Counted from the stretch's first letter, positions 37,524 to 47,857 are shown. The stretch is 64,000 bases of DNA from Sphingomonas caseinilytica (GCF_023516455.1 NZ_JAMGBA010000001.1:248001-312000), one strand, 5' to 3'. The notes: generated by a model from the sequence alone, not told the origin. Translations and numbers: made by a program.

Positions 37524-38503
37524 TTATGGGCTGGCGATTCTGTCGGCGGAGGAGCTGTTGGCTCCTCTACCGGAGGGCTGGCTACCGGCTCATCCGGCAC
37601 CAGGTCGGGCGTTGCTTCCACCCCGTTTGCGTCAGTCGTAACCGTCGGCTCCTCGATCGCCGGGGTATCGACCGTTGCTTCCGGTGGCGGAGGCGTCGCC
37701 GTCTCATACTCCGATCCCGGCAGCTCGCGCGGCGCCTTGCTCGGCGGGGGTGTCTTGTCCTTCGGTACGGTGGCGCCTTGGTAGACGCAGGCGTCCAGAC
37801 CATCGCGTCGAACCTGTCCGATCCGCGCCGAAATGGTGTTGCCGTAGCGCCGGGTGAAACCCTTGGGAGCGACCGCACCGCGCTTCTTGGGAAGCGGAAG
37901 GACGGCGGCGATCCGTGCAGCCTCGGTCGCGCTCAGCGCGCTCGCGTCGTGTCCGAAATAGCGCTGTGCTCCGGCATTGGCGCCGTAAGTGCCGATCCCC
38001 GTCTCCGCGACGTTGAGGTAAACCTCCATGATGCGCCGCTTGCCCCAGATCTGCTCGATCAGGAAGGTGAAGTAGGCCTCGACGCCCTTTCGGACATAGC
38101 CGCCGCCCTGCCACAGAAACGCGTTCTTGGCGGTCTGCTGGCTGATCGTCGATCCGCCGCGAATCCGTCCGCCCGAGGCATTGCGCTTCATGGCGTCCTC
38201 GATCGCCTCGAAGTCGAAGCCATTGTGTTGGCAGAATTTGCCGTCTTCCGCCGCGATGGCTGCGCGCACCATGTCGCGATCCATCTCGTCGAGACTCATC
38301 CAGTCCTTGTCGAGCCCGCGTCCTCCGACCAGATCGCCGATCATCGTCGCGGTGATGGGCGGCGGGACGAAGCGATAGGCGACGACCCAAAGGATACTGA
38401 ACAGAAACAGCCCCAGCACGATGCGCCACAGCCAGCCAAGGAATCCGCGGCGGCCCTTACGCTTACGTTGGTAGGTCGGAATGCTGCTCTTACGCTTGGC
38501 CAT
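37520..38503 (-). CDS. mtgA: Monofunctional biosynthetic peptidoglycan transglycosylase, long Pro-rich tail
   Basis: A 327-residue protein. A basic N-terminus precedes one membrane helix (residues 25-43), then comes the GT51 domain with the catalytic Glu in AAEDGKFCQHNGFD, followed by RIRGGSTISQQTAKN and RRIMEVYLNVAETG. It polymerises lipid II into glycan strands in the periplasm. The usual length is about 230-240 residues. Here a 90-residue Pro/Glu/Thr-rich tail follows. It is convergent with dnaE, overlapping by four bases. Confidence 0.92.
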   Translation of the reverse strand: MAKRKSSIPTYQRKRKGRRGFLGWLWRIVLGLFLFSILWVVAYRFVPPPITATMIGDLVGGRGLDKDWMSLDEMDRDMVRAAIAAEDGKFCQHNGFDFEAIEDAMKRNASGGRIRGGSTISQQTAKNAFLWQGGGYVRKGVEAYFTFLIEQIWGKRRIMEVYLNVAETGIGTYGANAGAQRYFGHDASALSATEAARIAAVLPLPKKRGAVAPKGFTRRYGNTISARIGQVRRDGLDACVYQGATVPKDKTPPPSKAPRELPGSEYETATPPPPEATVDTPAIEEPTVTTDANGVEATPDLVPDEPVASPPVEEPTAPPPTESPAHN

Positions 38504-38705
38504 GGCGCTTTGTGTCCGGCCCGCCGTGAAAAGGAAAGAGCGCCAATCGACCGGGCGAACATGAACCTCAAATTACGCAGGGTTGAGCCGCCCCGCTGCC
38601 GCGATCAGTCGAGCAGGATCGGGGCCCGGTTCATCCGGCGCACAGGCACAATTCCTACTCTAGGCGGTTGATATTCATAACTTTCAATTGAGCGAGGAGG
38701 TTGTA

Positions 38706-40325
38706 ATGACTCGCAAGTTTTTCCTGATTGCTGGTGTCGCCGCAGTGGCGCTGACCAGCCCGGTAAGTGCCGAACGTAGAAACAATGATCGTGAGGGCCG
38801 TACCCAAACGAGCCAGAGTAGCGAACGCAAGGCCCAGCGTGCCCAACGTGCCGAACGTCCGCAACGCGCGGAGCGACAGAGCGTCCAACGTGCCGAACGC
38901 TCTCAACGTGCTGAGCGTCAGCGCGTCCAGCGGGCAGAACGCCCTCAACGGGTCGAGCGCCAGTCTATCCAGCGCGCCGAACGTCCACAACGTGTGGAAC
39001 GCCAACGTATCCAGCGCGCCGAACGCCCGCAGCGCGTCGAACGCCAGAGCGTTCAACGTACGCAGCGTCCACAGCGCGCCGAGCGTCAGCAAATTCAGCG
39101 GGCTGAGCGTCCACAGCGCGTCGAGCGTCAGGCTACTCAGAGCGTCGAGCGCCCGCAGCGAGTTGAGCGCCAGCGCATCGAGCGCGCCGAACGGCCGCAG
39201 CGCGTTGAGCGCCAACGTGTCCGGCAGGCCGAGCGCAAGACCGTCGATCGGATCGATCGCCAGTCATTCGCCCGTCAGGAGCGGAACAGCATCGACCGTG
39301 TTAACTTGCGGCGCGAGACCCGCCGGGAGCTCCCGGCCCGGTTCGTGGCTCGCGACGACCGGCAGCTGGCGCGCATCTTCAATGATCGCCCGATGCGCAC
39401 AATGAAGATCAGGGACGACCGGCGCATCATTGCGATCGGTGACCGGATCGATCCGGCGCGCTTCTCGAGCAGCATCCCGCTCGTCTATCGGACGCGCTAC
39501 TATGACACGCCGGACTATTATTATCGCTACGATGACGACCTGGGCTATCTGTACCAGATCGACCGTGGCGATGATTTCGTCCGGGGTCTGATCCCGCTGT
39601 TTGGCGGCTATGGCATCGGCGATCCGTGGCCGAACACCTATTACAGCAGCTATGTGCCGGTCGGCTATCGTTCGCTCTACTACGATACGCCCGACTATTA
39701 TTATCGATCGGACGGCTACGGCATCTACCGGGTTAATGCCGGAACGCAGTTGATCGCAGGCCTCGTCGCGTTGCTCGGCGGCCAGGGCTTCGGCGTTGGT
39801 CAGATGCTCCCAGCCAGCTACGGCGCCTATAATGTGCCGATGGCCTATCGTTCGACCTATTATGATCGAAACGATGCCTGGTACCGCTATGGCGACGGGT
39901 TCATCTATCAGGTCGACCCGTACAGCCGCCGGATCGATGCGCGATATCCGCTCTACGGAGCGGGCTACGACTATTCGATAGGGCAGCAATGGCCGGTCGC
40001 CTATCCGGGCTACAATGTGCCGCTGGCCTATCAGCCGCTTTATTACGATACGCCGCAGTATCAGTATCGCTATGCCAACGGCGGGATCTACCAGGTCGAC
40101 CCGACCACCCAGGTGATCCAGGCGCTGGTAGCGCTGGTGAGCGGGCAGCCGATGGCAATCGGGCAGCCGCTGCCGGGAGGCTATGGCACCTACAATGTGC
40201 CGCTCGCCTATCGCGACCGCTACTATGACACCAACGATAGCTGGTACCGCTACGCGGACGGCTATGTTTACGAGGTCGACCCGAGGAGCGGGCTGATCGA
40301 GGAATCCTTCCCGATCTACGCTTAG
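38706..40325 (+). CDS. Secreted protein of two tandem-repeat regions (RAERPQR repeats and 60-residue YDTP repeats)
   Basis: 539 residues with a signal peptide (MTRKFFLIAGVAAVALTSPVSA) after a gaggagg Shine-Dalgarno. Residues 48-173 are nine copies of a 14-residue unit (consensus RAERPQRVERQSIQ), very basic. Residues 257-539 are five copies of a Tyr-rich unit of 60-61 residues (VPLAYRxxYYDTxDYYYRY, then GYIYQVDPxT, then hydrophobic xxLVALLGG), the last one partial. No domain family is recognised. An exported structural, DNA- or cell wall-binding role is possible but unproven. Confidence 0.85.
   Translation: MTRKFFLIAGVAAVALTSPVSAERRNNDREGRTQTSQSSERKAQRAQRAERPQRAERQSVQRAERSQRAERQRVQRAERPQRVERQSIQRAERPQRVERQRIQRAERPQRVERQSVQRTQRPQRAERQQIQRAERPQRVERQATQSVERPQRVERQRIERAERPQRVERQRVRQAERKTVDRIDRQSFARQERNSIDRVNLRRETRRELPARFVARDDRQLARIFNDRPMRTMKIRDDRRIIAIGDRIDPARFSSSIPLVYRTRYYDTPDYYYRYDDDLGYLYQIDRGDDFVRGLIPLFGGYGIGDPWPNTYYSSYVPVGYRSLYYDTPDYYYRSDGYGIYRVNAGTQLIAGLVALLGGQGFGVGQMLPASYGAYNVPMAYRSTYYDRNDAWYRYGDGFIYQVDPYSRRIDARYPLYGAGYDYSIGQQWPVAYPGYNVPLAYQPLYYDTPQYQYRYANGGIYQVDPTTQVIQALVALVSGQPMAIGQPLPGGYGTYNVPLAYRDRYYDTNDSWYRYADGYVYEVDPRSGLIEESFPIYA
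38847..39224 (+). repeat. Nine tandem 42-bp units inside a coding gene
   Basis: Units begin at 38847, 38889, 38931, 38973, 39015, 39057, 39099, 39141 and 39183, each coding a RAERPQR-type 14-residue block. Copies differ mostly by single bases, a pattern expected for recent expansion and slippage. Confidence 0.85.
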
Positions 40326-40340
40326 TCAGAAATTGAACAA

Positions 40341-40383
40341 GGCAATGGGCAGCGGTGTGCATTTTGCGCGCCGCTGCCTTGCC
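40341..40383 (+). terminator. Stem-loop after the repeat protein gene
   Basis: ggcaa...ggcagcgg (40341-40355) pairs with ccgctgcc...ttgcc (40371-40383), with a 2-base bulge. A short T run (atgttt) follows. Confidence 0.5.
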
Positions 40384-40433
40384 ATGTTTGAACCGCTTGG
40401 CCATTCCAGCCGCGAAGAATGGCGGGGAGGGGC

Positions 40434-41285
40434 ATGCACGTTCTGGTCACCGGCGCGGCAGGGCTGATCGGCAGTGGTGTAGCCGCGCGCCTGAGGGAAG
40501 ATCATGACGTCACCGGCCTTGATCTTGTAGCCGGTGAGCAGGTTCAGGTCATCGGCGACTGCTTTGACGTGGCGGACTGGCGTCATCGGGCCGGAAAGAT
40601 CGACGCGGTCGTCCATGTCGCTGCCCTGCACGCTCCTCATGTCGGACAGCGGAGTGAGGCCGATTTCCGCCAAGCCAACGTCAAGGCAACGTCGCGGCTC
40701 CTGGATTTTGCAGTCGGAGCTGGTGCGTGCAGTTTCGTCCTTACCAGCACCACCTCGCTTTACGGTCATGCTCTGATGCCGAGTGGCGGTGCTGTTTGGA
40801 TTGACGAACAGCTTCAGCCCCAGCCCCGCGACATCTACGACGAAACCAAGCTATTGGCCGAAGAGCTTGTCGCGTCCGCAAGCAACGCGCTCAATGTGAC
40901 GTCACTTCGGATGTCGCGATGCTTCCCCGAGCCGGCTGACGTCATGGCTTGGTATCGCCTGCATCGCGGCATCGACCGGCGTGATGTGGCGGAGGCGCAT
41001 GCACTGGCACTCAGTCGAAAGGGACCCGCCGCGACTTACGTCATCAGCGCAGCGACACCATTTCACCGGGATGATTGCGGTGACTTGTCCCTCGATGCCC
41101 CATCGGCGATCGAGCGGCGCTGCCCGGGACTCATCGCGCGCACCGCCCAACAAGGTTGGATGCCACCCAACTCGATCGATCGGGTCTATGATGCCAGCCT
41201 CGCCGCGCGCGAACTTGGCTTTGCGCCTCGTTTTGGCATTGAAGCCTGCCTCGCGGCCGACTGGGATCCGCTTCCGTCGGCCTGA
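40434..41285 (+). CDS. NAD-dependent epimerase/dehydratase (extended SDR)
   Basis: A 283-residue Rossmann protein with GAAGLIGSG at the N-terminus, STTSLYG for the catalytic Ser/Thr, and YDETK as the Tyr-x-x-x-Lys pair. Extended SDRs of this type modify nucleotide-sugars or reduce carbonyls; the substrate is unknown. The ATG at 40434 directly follows a ggggagggg Shine-Dalgarno. The ATG at 40419 is less likely. Confidence 0.83.
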   Translation: MHVLVTGAAGLIGSGVAARLREDHDVTGLDLVAGEQVQVIGDCFDVADWRHRAGKIDAVVHVAALHAPHVGQRSEADFRQANVKATSRLLDFAVGAGACSFVLTSTTSLYGHALMPSGGAVWIDEQLQPQPRDIYDETKLLAEELVASASNALNVTSLRMSRCFPEPADVMAWYRLHRGIDRRDVAEAHALALSRKGPAATYVISAATPFHRDDCGDLSLDAPSAIERRCPGLIARTAQQGWMPPNSIDRVYDASLAARELGFAPRFGIEACLAADWDPLPSA

Positions 41286-41330
41286 AGCCACGTCTTGCCG
41301 CAATGCAGCAAGGAACGTATCTGCCACCTC

Positions 41331-43985
41331 ATGACATCGATGAACGACATCCGCCGCAGCTTCCTCGACTATTTCGAGAAGAATGGACACGCGCGCGTGC
41401 AATCGGCTCCGCTGGTTCCGCACAACGACCCGACGTTGATGTTCGTCAATGCCGGCATGGTGCCGTTCAAGAATGTGTTCACGGGGCTGGAAACGCGCCC
41501 CTATTCGACCGCGGTCAGCAGCCAGAAGTGCGTCCGTGCCGGTGGCAAGCATAATGACCTCGACAATGTCGGCTACACTGCGCGCCACCATACTTTCTTC
41601 GAAATGCTGGGGAATTTTTCCTTCGGCGACTATTTCAAGGAACAGGCAATCCACCATGCCTGGACACTGATCACCAAGGAATGGGGACTACCGGCCGACC
41701 GGCTGATAGCCACGGTCTACCACACGGACGACGAGGCGTTCGACCTGTGGAAGAAGGTCGCCGGCCTGCCCGAAAGCCGCATCATCCGCATTCCGACAAA
41801 GGATAATTTCTGGGCAATGGGCGATGATGGTCCCTGCGGCCCCTGTTCGGAGATCTTCTTCGATCACGGCGACCACATCCCGGGAGGCCCGCCGGGCTCC
41901 CCCGACGAGGACGGAGATCGCTTCGTCGAGATCTGGAACCTGGTGTTCATGCAGTTCGAGCAGGCGGCAGGCGAAATCGTATCCGAACTGCCGAAGAAGA
42001 GCATCGACACCGGCATGGGCCTGGAACGCGTCGCGGCCGTCCTTCAGGGCGTCCACGACAACTACGACACCGACACGTTCAAGGCGCTGATCGCCGCCAG
42101 CGAGGAGCTGACCAAGACCCGCGCCGAAGGAGCCCAGCAGGCGAGCCATCGCGTCATTGCCGATCACCTTCGTGCCTCAGGATTCCTGGTCGCGGACGGC
42201 GTGCTGCCGGCCAATGAGGGCAGGGGCTATGTCCTCCGCCGCATCATGCGCCGCGCCATGCGGCACGCCCACTTGCTCGGTGCGAAGGAGCCGTTGATGT
42301 GGCGGCTCGTGCCGGAACTGGTCTCGGAAATGGGCAGCGCCTATCCCGAACTGGTCCGCGCGCAGCCGCTGATCGAGGCGACGCTGCTTCAGGAAGAAAC
42401 CCGCTTCCGCCAGACGCTGGCGAACGGCCTCAAGCTTCTCGACGAAGCGACCTCAGAGCTTTCCGAAGGCGGTACGCTTCCGGGCGCGATGGCGTTCAAG
42501 CTCTACGACACCTTCGGTTTCCCCTACGACCTGACCGAGGACGCTTTGCGCGCTCGCGGACTGACGGTCGATCGCGCCGGTTTCGATGCATCGATGGCCG
42601 AGCAGAAGGCGCAGGCTCGCGCCGCCTGGAAGGGATCGGGCGAGAAGGCGTCCGACGAACTTTGGTTCGACCTTGCCGAAGAGCTCGGGTCGACCGAATT
42701 CATTGGCTATTCCAGCCATGAGGGCGAGGGCGTGGTCCTGGCGATCCTCAAGGACGGACAGCGCGTCGAAGATGGCAACCAGGGCGAAACCGTCACCATC
42801 CTGATGAACCAGACCCCTTTCTATGGGGAAAGCGGCGGGCAGGTCGGCGATGCCGGAAAACTTACTTCGCTCAATGGCTTTGTCGGTGAAGTTGAGGATA
42901 CGTCAAAGCCGCTGGGCAAGCTACATGCGCTCCGGACCAAGGTATCGAAGGGGCAAGTCAGCGTCGGCAATACGCTTCACCAGATAGTGGACATCGAACG
43001 GAGGACGCAGATCCGCGCGAACCATAGTGCCACGCACTTGCTGCACGCGGCGCTGCGCGAGCGGCTCGGCGGACATGTGACGCAAAAGGGCAGCCTGGTA
43101 GCTCCCGATCGGCTGCGCTTCGACTTTTCACATCCCAAGGCCCTGACGCCAGAAGAAATCGCAGCCATTGAAGGCGATGTGAACGCCGAAATCCGCGCCA
43201 ACGAGCCGGTGTCGACCCGACTCATGACGCCGGACGAGGCAGTAAATGCCGGTGCCCTGGCTCTGTTCGGCGAGAAATATGGCGACGAGGTTCGTGTCCT
43301 CAGCATGGGGCGCGGCGATCAGCGCAGCTATTCGGTCGAACTATGCGGTGGAACCCACGTCACGGCCACCGGCGATATTCAGCTGTTGAAGATCATCAGC
43401 GAAAGCGCAGTTTCGTCTGGCGTTCGTCGCATCGAAGCGCTGACTGGCGAAGCCGCACGCCAATGGCTCAATCATCGCGACGAGACACTCAAGGAAGCGG
43501 CATCGGCGTTGAAGGCCTCGCCAGACGAAGTTCCGGCTCGCGTCGCAGCGCTGGTCGAGGAACGGCGCCGGCTCGAGCGTGAGCTGGCGGATGCCAAGAA
43601 AGCGCTGGCGATGGGCGGTGGAGGGAAGGCCGAAGCTGCCGGGCCGGAACAAGTTGGGGGACATGCCTTCCTTGGTCAGGTTGTAGATGGTCTGGATCCT
43701 AAGGGCCTTCGCGGCGAGGTCGACGGGATGAAGGAGCGCCTCGGAAGCGGAATCGCTGCCCTCATCGCGATCAACGAAGGCCGTGCGAGCGTTGCCGTCG
43801 GCGTAACCGGTGATCTGTCAGGGCAGGTGAGCGCGGTCGATCTCGTCAAGGCGGCAGTCGCGGCCTTGGGCGGGCAGGGCGGCGGCGGCCGACCCGACAT
43901 GGCGCAGGGCGGCGGTCCGGATGGTTCGAAGGCCAATGACGCTCTCCAGGCGGTCCGCGAAGCATTGGAGAAGGTCGCGGCATAG
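41331..43985 (+). CDS. alaS: Alanyl-tRNA synthetase
   Basis: An 884-residue class II synthetase starting (MTS)[17 protein letters not shown]. The catalytic domain includes [11 protein letters not shown] and [18 protein letters not shown]. The editing domain has the zinc-type [12 protein letters not shown] and [12 protein letters not shown], and the C-Ala domain contains a Gly-rich end ([16 protein letters not shown]). It charges and proofreads tRNA-Ala. The ATG at 41331 or 41340 is possible. Confidence 0.97.
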   Translation: MTSMNDIRRSFLDYFEKNGHARVQSAPLVPHNDPTLMFVNAGMVPFKNVFTGLETRPYSTAVSSQKCVRAGGKHNDLDNVGYTARHHTFFEMLGNFSFGDYFKEQAIHHAWTLITKEWGLPADRLIATVYHTDDEAFDLWKKVAGLPESRIIRIPTKDNFWAMGDDGPCGPCSEIFFDHGDHIPGGPPGSPDEDGDRFVEIWNLVFMQFEQAAGEIVSELPKKSIDTGMGLERVAAVLQGVHDNYDTDTFKALIAASEELTKTRAEGAQQASHRVIADHLRASGFLVADGVLPANEGRGYVLRRIMRRAMRHAHLLGAKEPLMWRLVPELVSEMGSAYPELVRAQPLIEATLLQEETRFRQTLANGLKLLDEATSELSEGGTLPGAMAFKLYDTFGFPYDLTEDALRARGLTVDRAGFDASMAEQKAQARAAWKGSGEKASDELWFDLAEELGSTEFIGYSSHEGEGVVLAILKDGQRVEDGNQGETVTILMNQTPFYGESGGQVGDAGKLTSLNGFVGEVEDTSKPLGKLHALRTKVSKGQVSVGNTLHQIVDIERRTQIRANHSATHLLHAALRERLGGHVTQKGSLVAPDRLRFDFSHPKALTPEEIAAIEGDVNAEIRANEPVSTRLMTPDEAVNAGALALFGEKYGDEVRVLSMGRGDQRSYSVELCGGTHVTATGDIQLLKIISESAVSSGVRRIEALTGEAARQWLNHRDETLKEAASALKASPDEVPARVAALVEERRRLERELADAKKALAMGGGGKAEAAGPEQVGGHAFLGQVVDGLDPKGLRGEVDGMKERLGSGIAALIAINEGRASVAVGVTGDLSGQVSAVDLVKAAVAALGGQGGGGRPDMAQGGGPDGSKANDALQAVREALEKVAA

Positions 43986-44422
43986 TGGATCTGACGTCAT
44001 CCGAACCGGTGACCCTCAATGGCAGCTGCCACTGCGGCTCAGTCCGATTTCGGGTGACTCTAACCGAGGGCTTTGCTTCGGTGCGGCGATGTACCTGCAG
44101 CATCTGCAGGATGCGCGGCGCGGTTGCGGTGACGTCAACGCCCGGGGAGTTCGAACTGCTGGAAGGCGCGGACCTCCTGGCGACCTACCGGTTCAATACA
44201 ATGACCGCCGAGCATCATTTCTGCGGCAATTGCGGCATCTACACCCATCACAAGCGACGATCGAACCCCAATCAGCTTGGCGTCAATGTCGCTTGCCTGG
44301 AAGGCGTCTCGCCCTTCGATTTTCGTGAGATCAAGGTCTACGACGGGTCTCGTCATCCTGCCGACAATGCGGACCACAAGACCTACCTCGCCGGAACGCT
44401 GACCTTCACGCCTGCGGTTTAG
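43985..44422 (+). CDS. GFA/CENP-V family zinc protein
   Basis: A 145-residue protein with the zinc-binding cysteines CHCGSVRF, CTCSICRM and HFCGNCGIYTHH, the hallmark of the glutathione-dependent formaldehyde-activating (GFA) family. Many members act on small thiol adducts, and this one's substrate is unknown. The GTG start shares a base with the alaS stop, so the two are co-transcribed. The 3' end overlaps the convergent antiporter gene by 17 bases. Confidence 0.85.
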   Translation: MDLTSSEPVTLNGSCHCGSVRFRVTLTEGFASVRRCTCSICRMRGAVAVTSTPGEFELLEGADLLATYRFNTMTAEHHFCGNCGIYTHHKRRSNPNQLGVNVACLEGVSPFDFREIKVYDGSRHPADNADHKTYLAGTLTFTPAV

Positions 44423-46172
44423 CAGAGTCCCTTAGCCGGCGCCTGCCGAGGCTCGGTTCAACGTCGAGATGCCCAGCTTCCATGATCGATGCACGAAGCT
44501 CGCTTCGTTTTTCGTGGATCGACGCGATGACGGGCCCCATTGCCACCCCAATGTCGACCAGGACAGCCTCGCTGAGCTGCAACGATGCCTCCAGGGCCTC
44601 GGGCACGGCATCGGTGACCCCGGCCCGATAGAGCGCGGCCGCATGGTCGGTATCGCGGGCCCGGGCAATGATGGGGAGGGCGGGAAATTCCTGCCGCAGA
44701 CGCTTGGCAAGGCGTGCGGTCAGAACGGGATCGTCCATGGTCAGCACCACCGCGAGCGCATGGTCCAGCTGCAACTTCTCGATGAGTTCTTTTCTCGAAA
44801 CATCGCCGTAAAGTACGGAATAGCCGGCCTTTCTTGCATCAGCAAAGCCGTCGATGTCGCTGTCGACCGCAAGGTAGGGGCGCCGATGCTCTTGCAACAT
44901 GTCGGCCACCATCCTTCCGACGCGTCCGAAACCGAAAATAACGGTCTTGCCGGTCGAGATGGTGATCTCCTCTTCTTGCAAGTCGGTCTGTCTGACCCTG
45001 TTGGCCATGAAGCGCCCGAAGCTGGCCAGCAATGGCGTCATCGTCAGACCGATGGCCGTTGCCGCGGACCAGAAGCCGACCGTTTCCGAACTGAGGATCC
45101 CGGCCAGGCCCGCTGCGCCCAGCACAATCAGCGTCGTTTCTGACGGGCTTGCCATTAGAATGCCGGTCTCGCGCGCGACCGACGCAGGTGCTCCGGCCAT
45201 TTTCAGAAGCGCGCCCGTAACGATTGCCTTGATTAGTATAACTCCAGCAAGCGCGCTCAGCAGCAACAGCCAATCGTCGAGCAGGCCTCCGACATCGATG
45301 CTCATACCCACGGTGATCAGGAAGACACCGAGCGCCAACCCCTTGAACGGCTCAATCACCATCTGGACTTCGTTGCGATATTCGGTCTCGGCGATAATCA
45401 GGCCGGCAACGAGCGCCCCCATGATCGTTGAAAGCCCTGCGGAGGCCGTAAGCGCGGCCGACAGGATCACCACGAGCAGCGTGATTGCCAGGAAAAGTTC
45501 TGGCTTCTTTGATCGCGCCGCCTGGGCGAACAGCGCTGGCAGGATGAAGCGCCCGACAACCAAGATTGCGATTACAACTAGCGCACCCTGAAGCGCTATC
45601 TCGCCAAGGCCACTTGCCGCCTTTCCGGCGGCGCCGACCAGGAACAGCATTGGCACCAGTGCCAGGTCCTCGAACAGCAACATGGCGAGTGCGGCGCGCC
45701 CGACCTGGCTCTGGGTTCCGGAAATCGGCAGCACCAGCGCGGTCGACGACATCGCCAGGGCCAGCGCCAGCCACATTGCCGGCTCGACATTCCAGCCAAA
45801 CAGGACCAGCGCGCCGCCGATCAAAAGCGCCGTGCCGAGCAGTTCGGCCGCGCCGATGCCGAAGACCATTCTTCGCATCGCCACGAGGCGCCTGAAACTG
45901 AGCTCCAGGCCGATCGAGAATAGCAGGAAGATGATCCCGAGCTCGGCGAATGGCTCGATTGCCTCGGTGTCCGTAATGCTGAACGACCGGAGCCATGGAT
46001 GCTCACTGGCCAGCGCACCGAGCCCGAACGGCCCGGCGACGATGCCCACCAGGATGAAGCCGATGACCGGGTTGATCTTGAAGCGGGCGAAGGCCGGAAT
46101 GACGATTCCCGCGGCGCCGAGGATCACAAGCGTGTTGGCCAGTGCGGGGGAAACGACCATTTCCGTTGTCAT
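44406..46172 (-). CDS. CPA2-family K+/H+ (or Na+/H+) antiporter with TrkA-N domain, KefB-like
   Basis: 588 residues. About 12-13 helices of the Na+/H+ exchanger fold (GFILVGIVAGPFGLG, LFSIGLELSF) are followed by an NAD-binding RCK/TrkA-N domain (KTVIFGFGRVGRMVADML). KefB/C-type systems exchange K+ for H+ under electrophile or pH stress. It is divergent from a paralogous antiporter with only 79 bases between the two starts. Confidence 0.9.
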   Translation of the reverse strand: MTTEMVVSPALANTLVILGAAGIVIPAFARFKINPVIGFILVGIVAGPFGLGALASEHPWLRSFSITDTEAIEPFAELGIIFLLFSIGLELSFRRLVAMRRMVFGIGAAELLGTALLIGGALVLFGWNVEPAMWLALALAMSSTALVLPISGTQSQVGRAALAMLLFEDLALVPMLFLVGAAGKAASGLGEIALQGALVVIAILVVGRFILPALFAQAARSKKPELFLAITLLVVILSAALTASAGLSTIMGALVAGLIIAETEYRNEVQMVIEPFKGLALGVFLITVGMSIDVGGLLDDWLLLLSALAGVILIKAIVTGALLKMAGAPASVARETGILMASPSETTLIVLGAAGLAGILSSETVGFWSAATAIGLTMTPLLASFGRFMANRVRQTDLQEEEITISTGKTVIFGFGRVGRMVADMLQEHRRPYLAVDSDIDGFADARKAGYSVLYGDVSRKELIEKLQLDHALAVVLTMDDPVLTARLAKRLRQEFPALPIIARARDTDHAAALYRAGVTDAVPEALEASLQLSEAVLVDIGVAMGPVIASIHEKRSELRASIMEAGHLDVEPSLGRRRLRDSAKPQA

Positions 46173-46251
46173 GGCCTTTCATTGCGGCTTTGTTGGATGA
46201 AAGCCAGCCCGCTTGCTATCGCCCGAACGAACTTAACGACATGGAGAGACT

Positions 46252-47856
46252 GTGCCGCATCTGACCCCGCTTATTGGAACCATGGTTGCGGGTCTCGTAA
46301 TCGCTTTCCTGTTCGGCATGGCGGCACATCGCCTGAAACTGCCGCCGATTGTCGGCTATCTTCTTGCCGGGGTGATCGTCGGACCGTTCACGCCCGGCTA
46401 TGTCGCCGACCAGAAGATCGCGACGGAACTCGCCGAGCTGGGTGTCATCCTGCTGATGTTCGGGGTGGGCCTTCATTTCTCATTACGAGATCTTTTGTCG
46501 GTCCGATCGATCGCGGTTCCTGGAGCGGTCGTTCAAATCGGCGTCGCCGTGGTCCTCGGTTGGCTGCTCGCCATGGCCCTGGGGTGGAGCCACGGCGCCG
46601 GACTGACGTTCGGCTTGGCCCTTTCAGTTGCATCTACGGTGGTGCTGCTTCGCGCCATGCAGGAGCGGCGCCTGTTGGAAACCGACAGAGGGAAAATCGC
46701 GGTCGGCTGGCTGATCGTCGAAGATGTGGCGATGGTGCTCGCACTGGTGCTTCTGCCGGTCATGGCGGCCAGCGCCACGCCTGCGGAGATGGCGGGGGCG
46801 ATCGGCATTACCCTGCTCAAGGTTGGGGGATTCGTGGCCGCGATGCTGATTGTCGGTCGCCGTGCCATTCCCTGGCTGCTCCATGTCGTCGCTCATAGCG
46901 GTTCGAGGGAGCTGTTCCGGCTGGCGGTGCTGGCAATCGCGCTAGGCGTAGCTCTTGGGGCGGCCTTGCTGTTCGGCGTCAGCTTTGCGCTGGGCGCCTT
47001 CTTTGCGGGCATGATCCTTGCGGAATCGCCGTTCAGCCAACGCGCCGGTGAAGAAACGCTGCCGCTTCGCGATGCATTCGCGGTGCTGTTCTTCGTCTCG
47101 GTCGGCATGTTGTTCAACCCGTCGGTTCTGGTCGAGGCACCGCTGGCGCTGGCAGGTACCGTCCTGATCATCGTCGTCGGCAAATCGATTGCCGCCTACT
47201 TCATCGTCCGGGCCTTTGGCCGTGACCATCGCGTTGCGCTGACCATCGCTGCCAGCCTCGCCCAGATCGGCGAATTCTCGTTCATCCTCGCAACGCTCGG
47301 CAGCGAAGGAGGCTTGATCGAGCCGATGGCGCGGGACCTGATCCTGGCGGGCGCGATCATTTCGATCCTGATCAACCCCTTGGTCTTTGCATTGGCTGGG
47401 CGGCGCGAAGAGGCCGTAATCAAACCTTCTTCCGCGAAGGAATCGCGCGAAGCCGCAGTCGTGCTGATTGGCCATGGCCGGGTTGGCAGCCGCATCGCCA
47501 ACGAACTGCTGGCAGCGGGTCAAAGGGTGACGCTGATCGAATCCAGTAGTGACATAGGGTTGCCGGAGGAGAGCGAACGACTCGACTTGATCATCGGCAA
47601 TGCGGCGTCACCCCTGGTCTTGGCGGAGGCTGCGATTGAAGATGCACGCATGTTGATGGTCGCGATCCCGGAGACCTTCGAGGCCGGCCAGATCATCGAG
47701 CAGGCGCGGCGGCTCAATCCGGGAATTCAGATTATCGCCCGCGCCCATAGCGACGCCGAGGTCGAGTATCTCACTGGGCGAGGTGCCAACCGGACGATCA
47801 TGGGCGAGGAAGAAATCGCCAGGCGCATGAGCAACCTGGCACTCGCCGTGCGCTAA
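46252..47856 (+). CDS. CPA2-family antiporter with TrkA-N domain, YbaL-like
   Basis: A 534-residue protein: exchanger domain (GYLLAGVIVGPFTPGYV, LLMFGVGLHFSLRDL) and C-terminal RCK domain (AAVVLIGHGRVGSRIANEL). It shares the YbaL pattern of GxHFSxxDL and ends soon after the RCK domain. It probably exchanges a cation for protons. The GTG start has ggagag upstream. The shared upstream region with the KefB-like gene suggests joint control. Confidence 0.9.
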   Translation: MPHLTPLIGTMVAGLVIAFLFGMAAHRLKLPPIVGYLLAGVIVGPFTPGYVADQKIATELAELGVILLMFGVGLHFSLRDLLSVRSIAVPGAVVQIGVAVVLGWLLAMALGWSHGAGLTFGLALSVASTVVLLRAMQERRLLETDRGKIAVGWLIVEDVAMVLALVLLPVMAASATPAEMAGAIGITLLKVGGFVAAMLIVGRRAIPWLLHVVAHSGSRELFRLAVLAIALGVALGAALLFGVSFALGAFFAGMILAESPFSQRAGEETLPLRDAFAVLFFVSVGMLFNPSVLVEAPLALAGTVLIIVVGKSIAAYFIVRAFGRDHRVALTIAASLAQIGEFSFILATLGSEGGLIEPMARDLILAGAIISILINPLVFALAGRREEAVIKPSSAKESREAAVVLIGHGRVGSRIANELLAAGQRVTLIESSSDIGLPEESERLDLIIGNAASPLVLAEAAIEDARMLMVAIPETFEAGQIIEQARRLNPGIQIIARAHSDAEVEYLTGRGANRTIMGEEEIARRMSNLALAVR

Positions 47857-47857
47857 T

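Noticed and set aside
38847-39224. Regular 42-bp repeats considered as a CRISPR array
   Set aside because: Units are contiguous without unique spacers and are in frame within a secreted protein gene.
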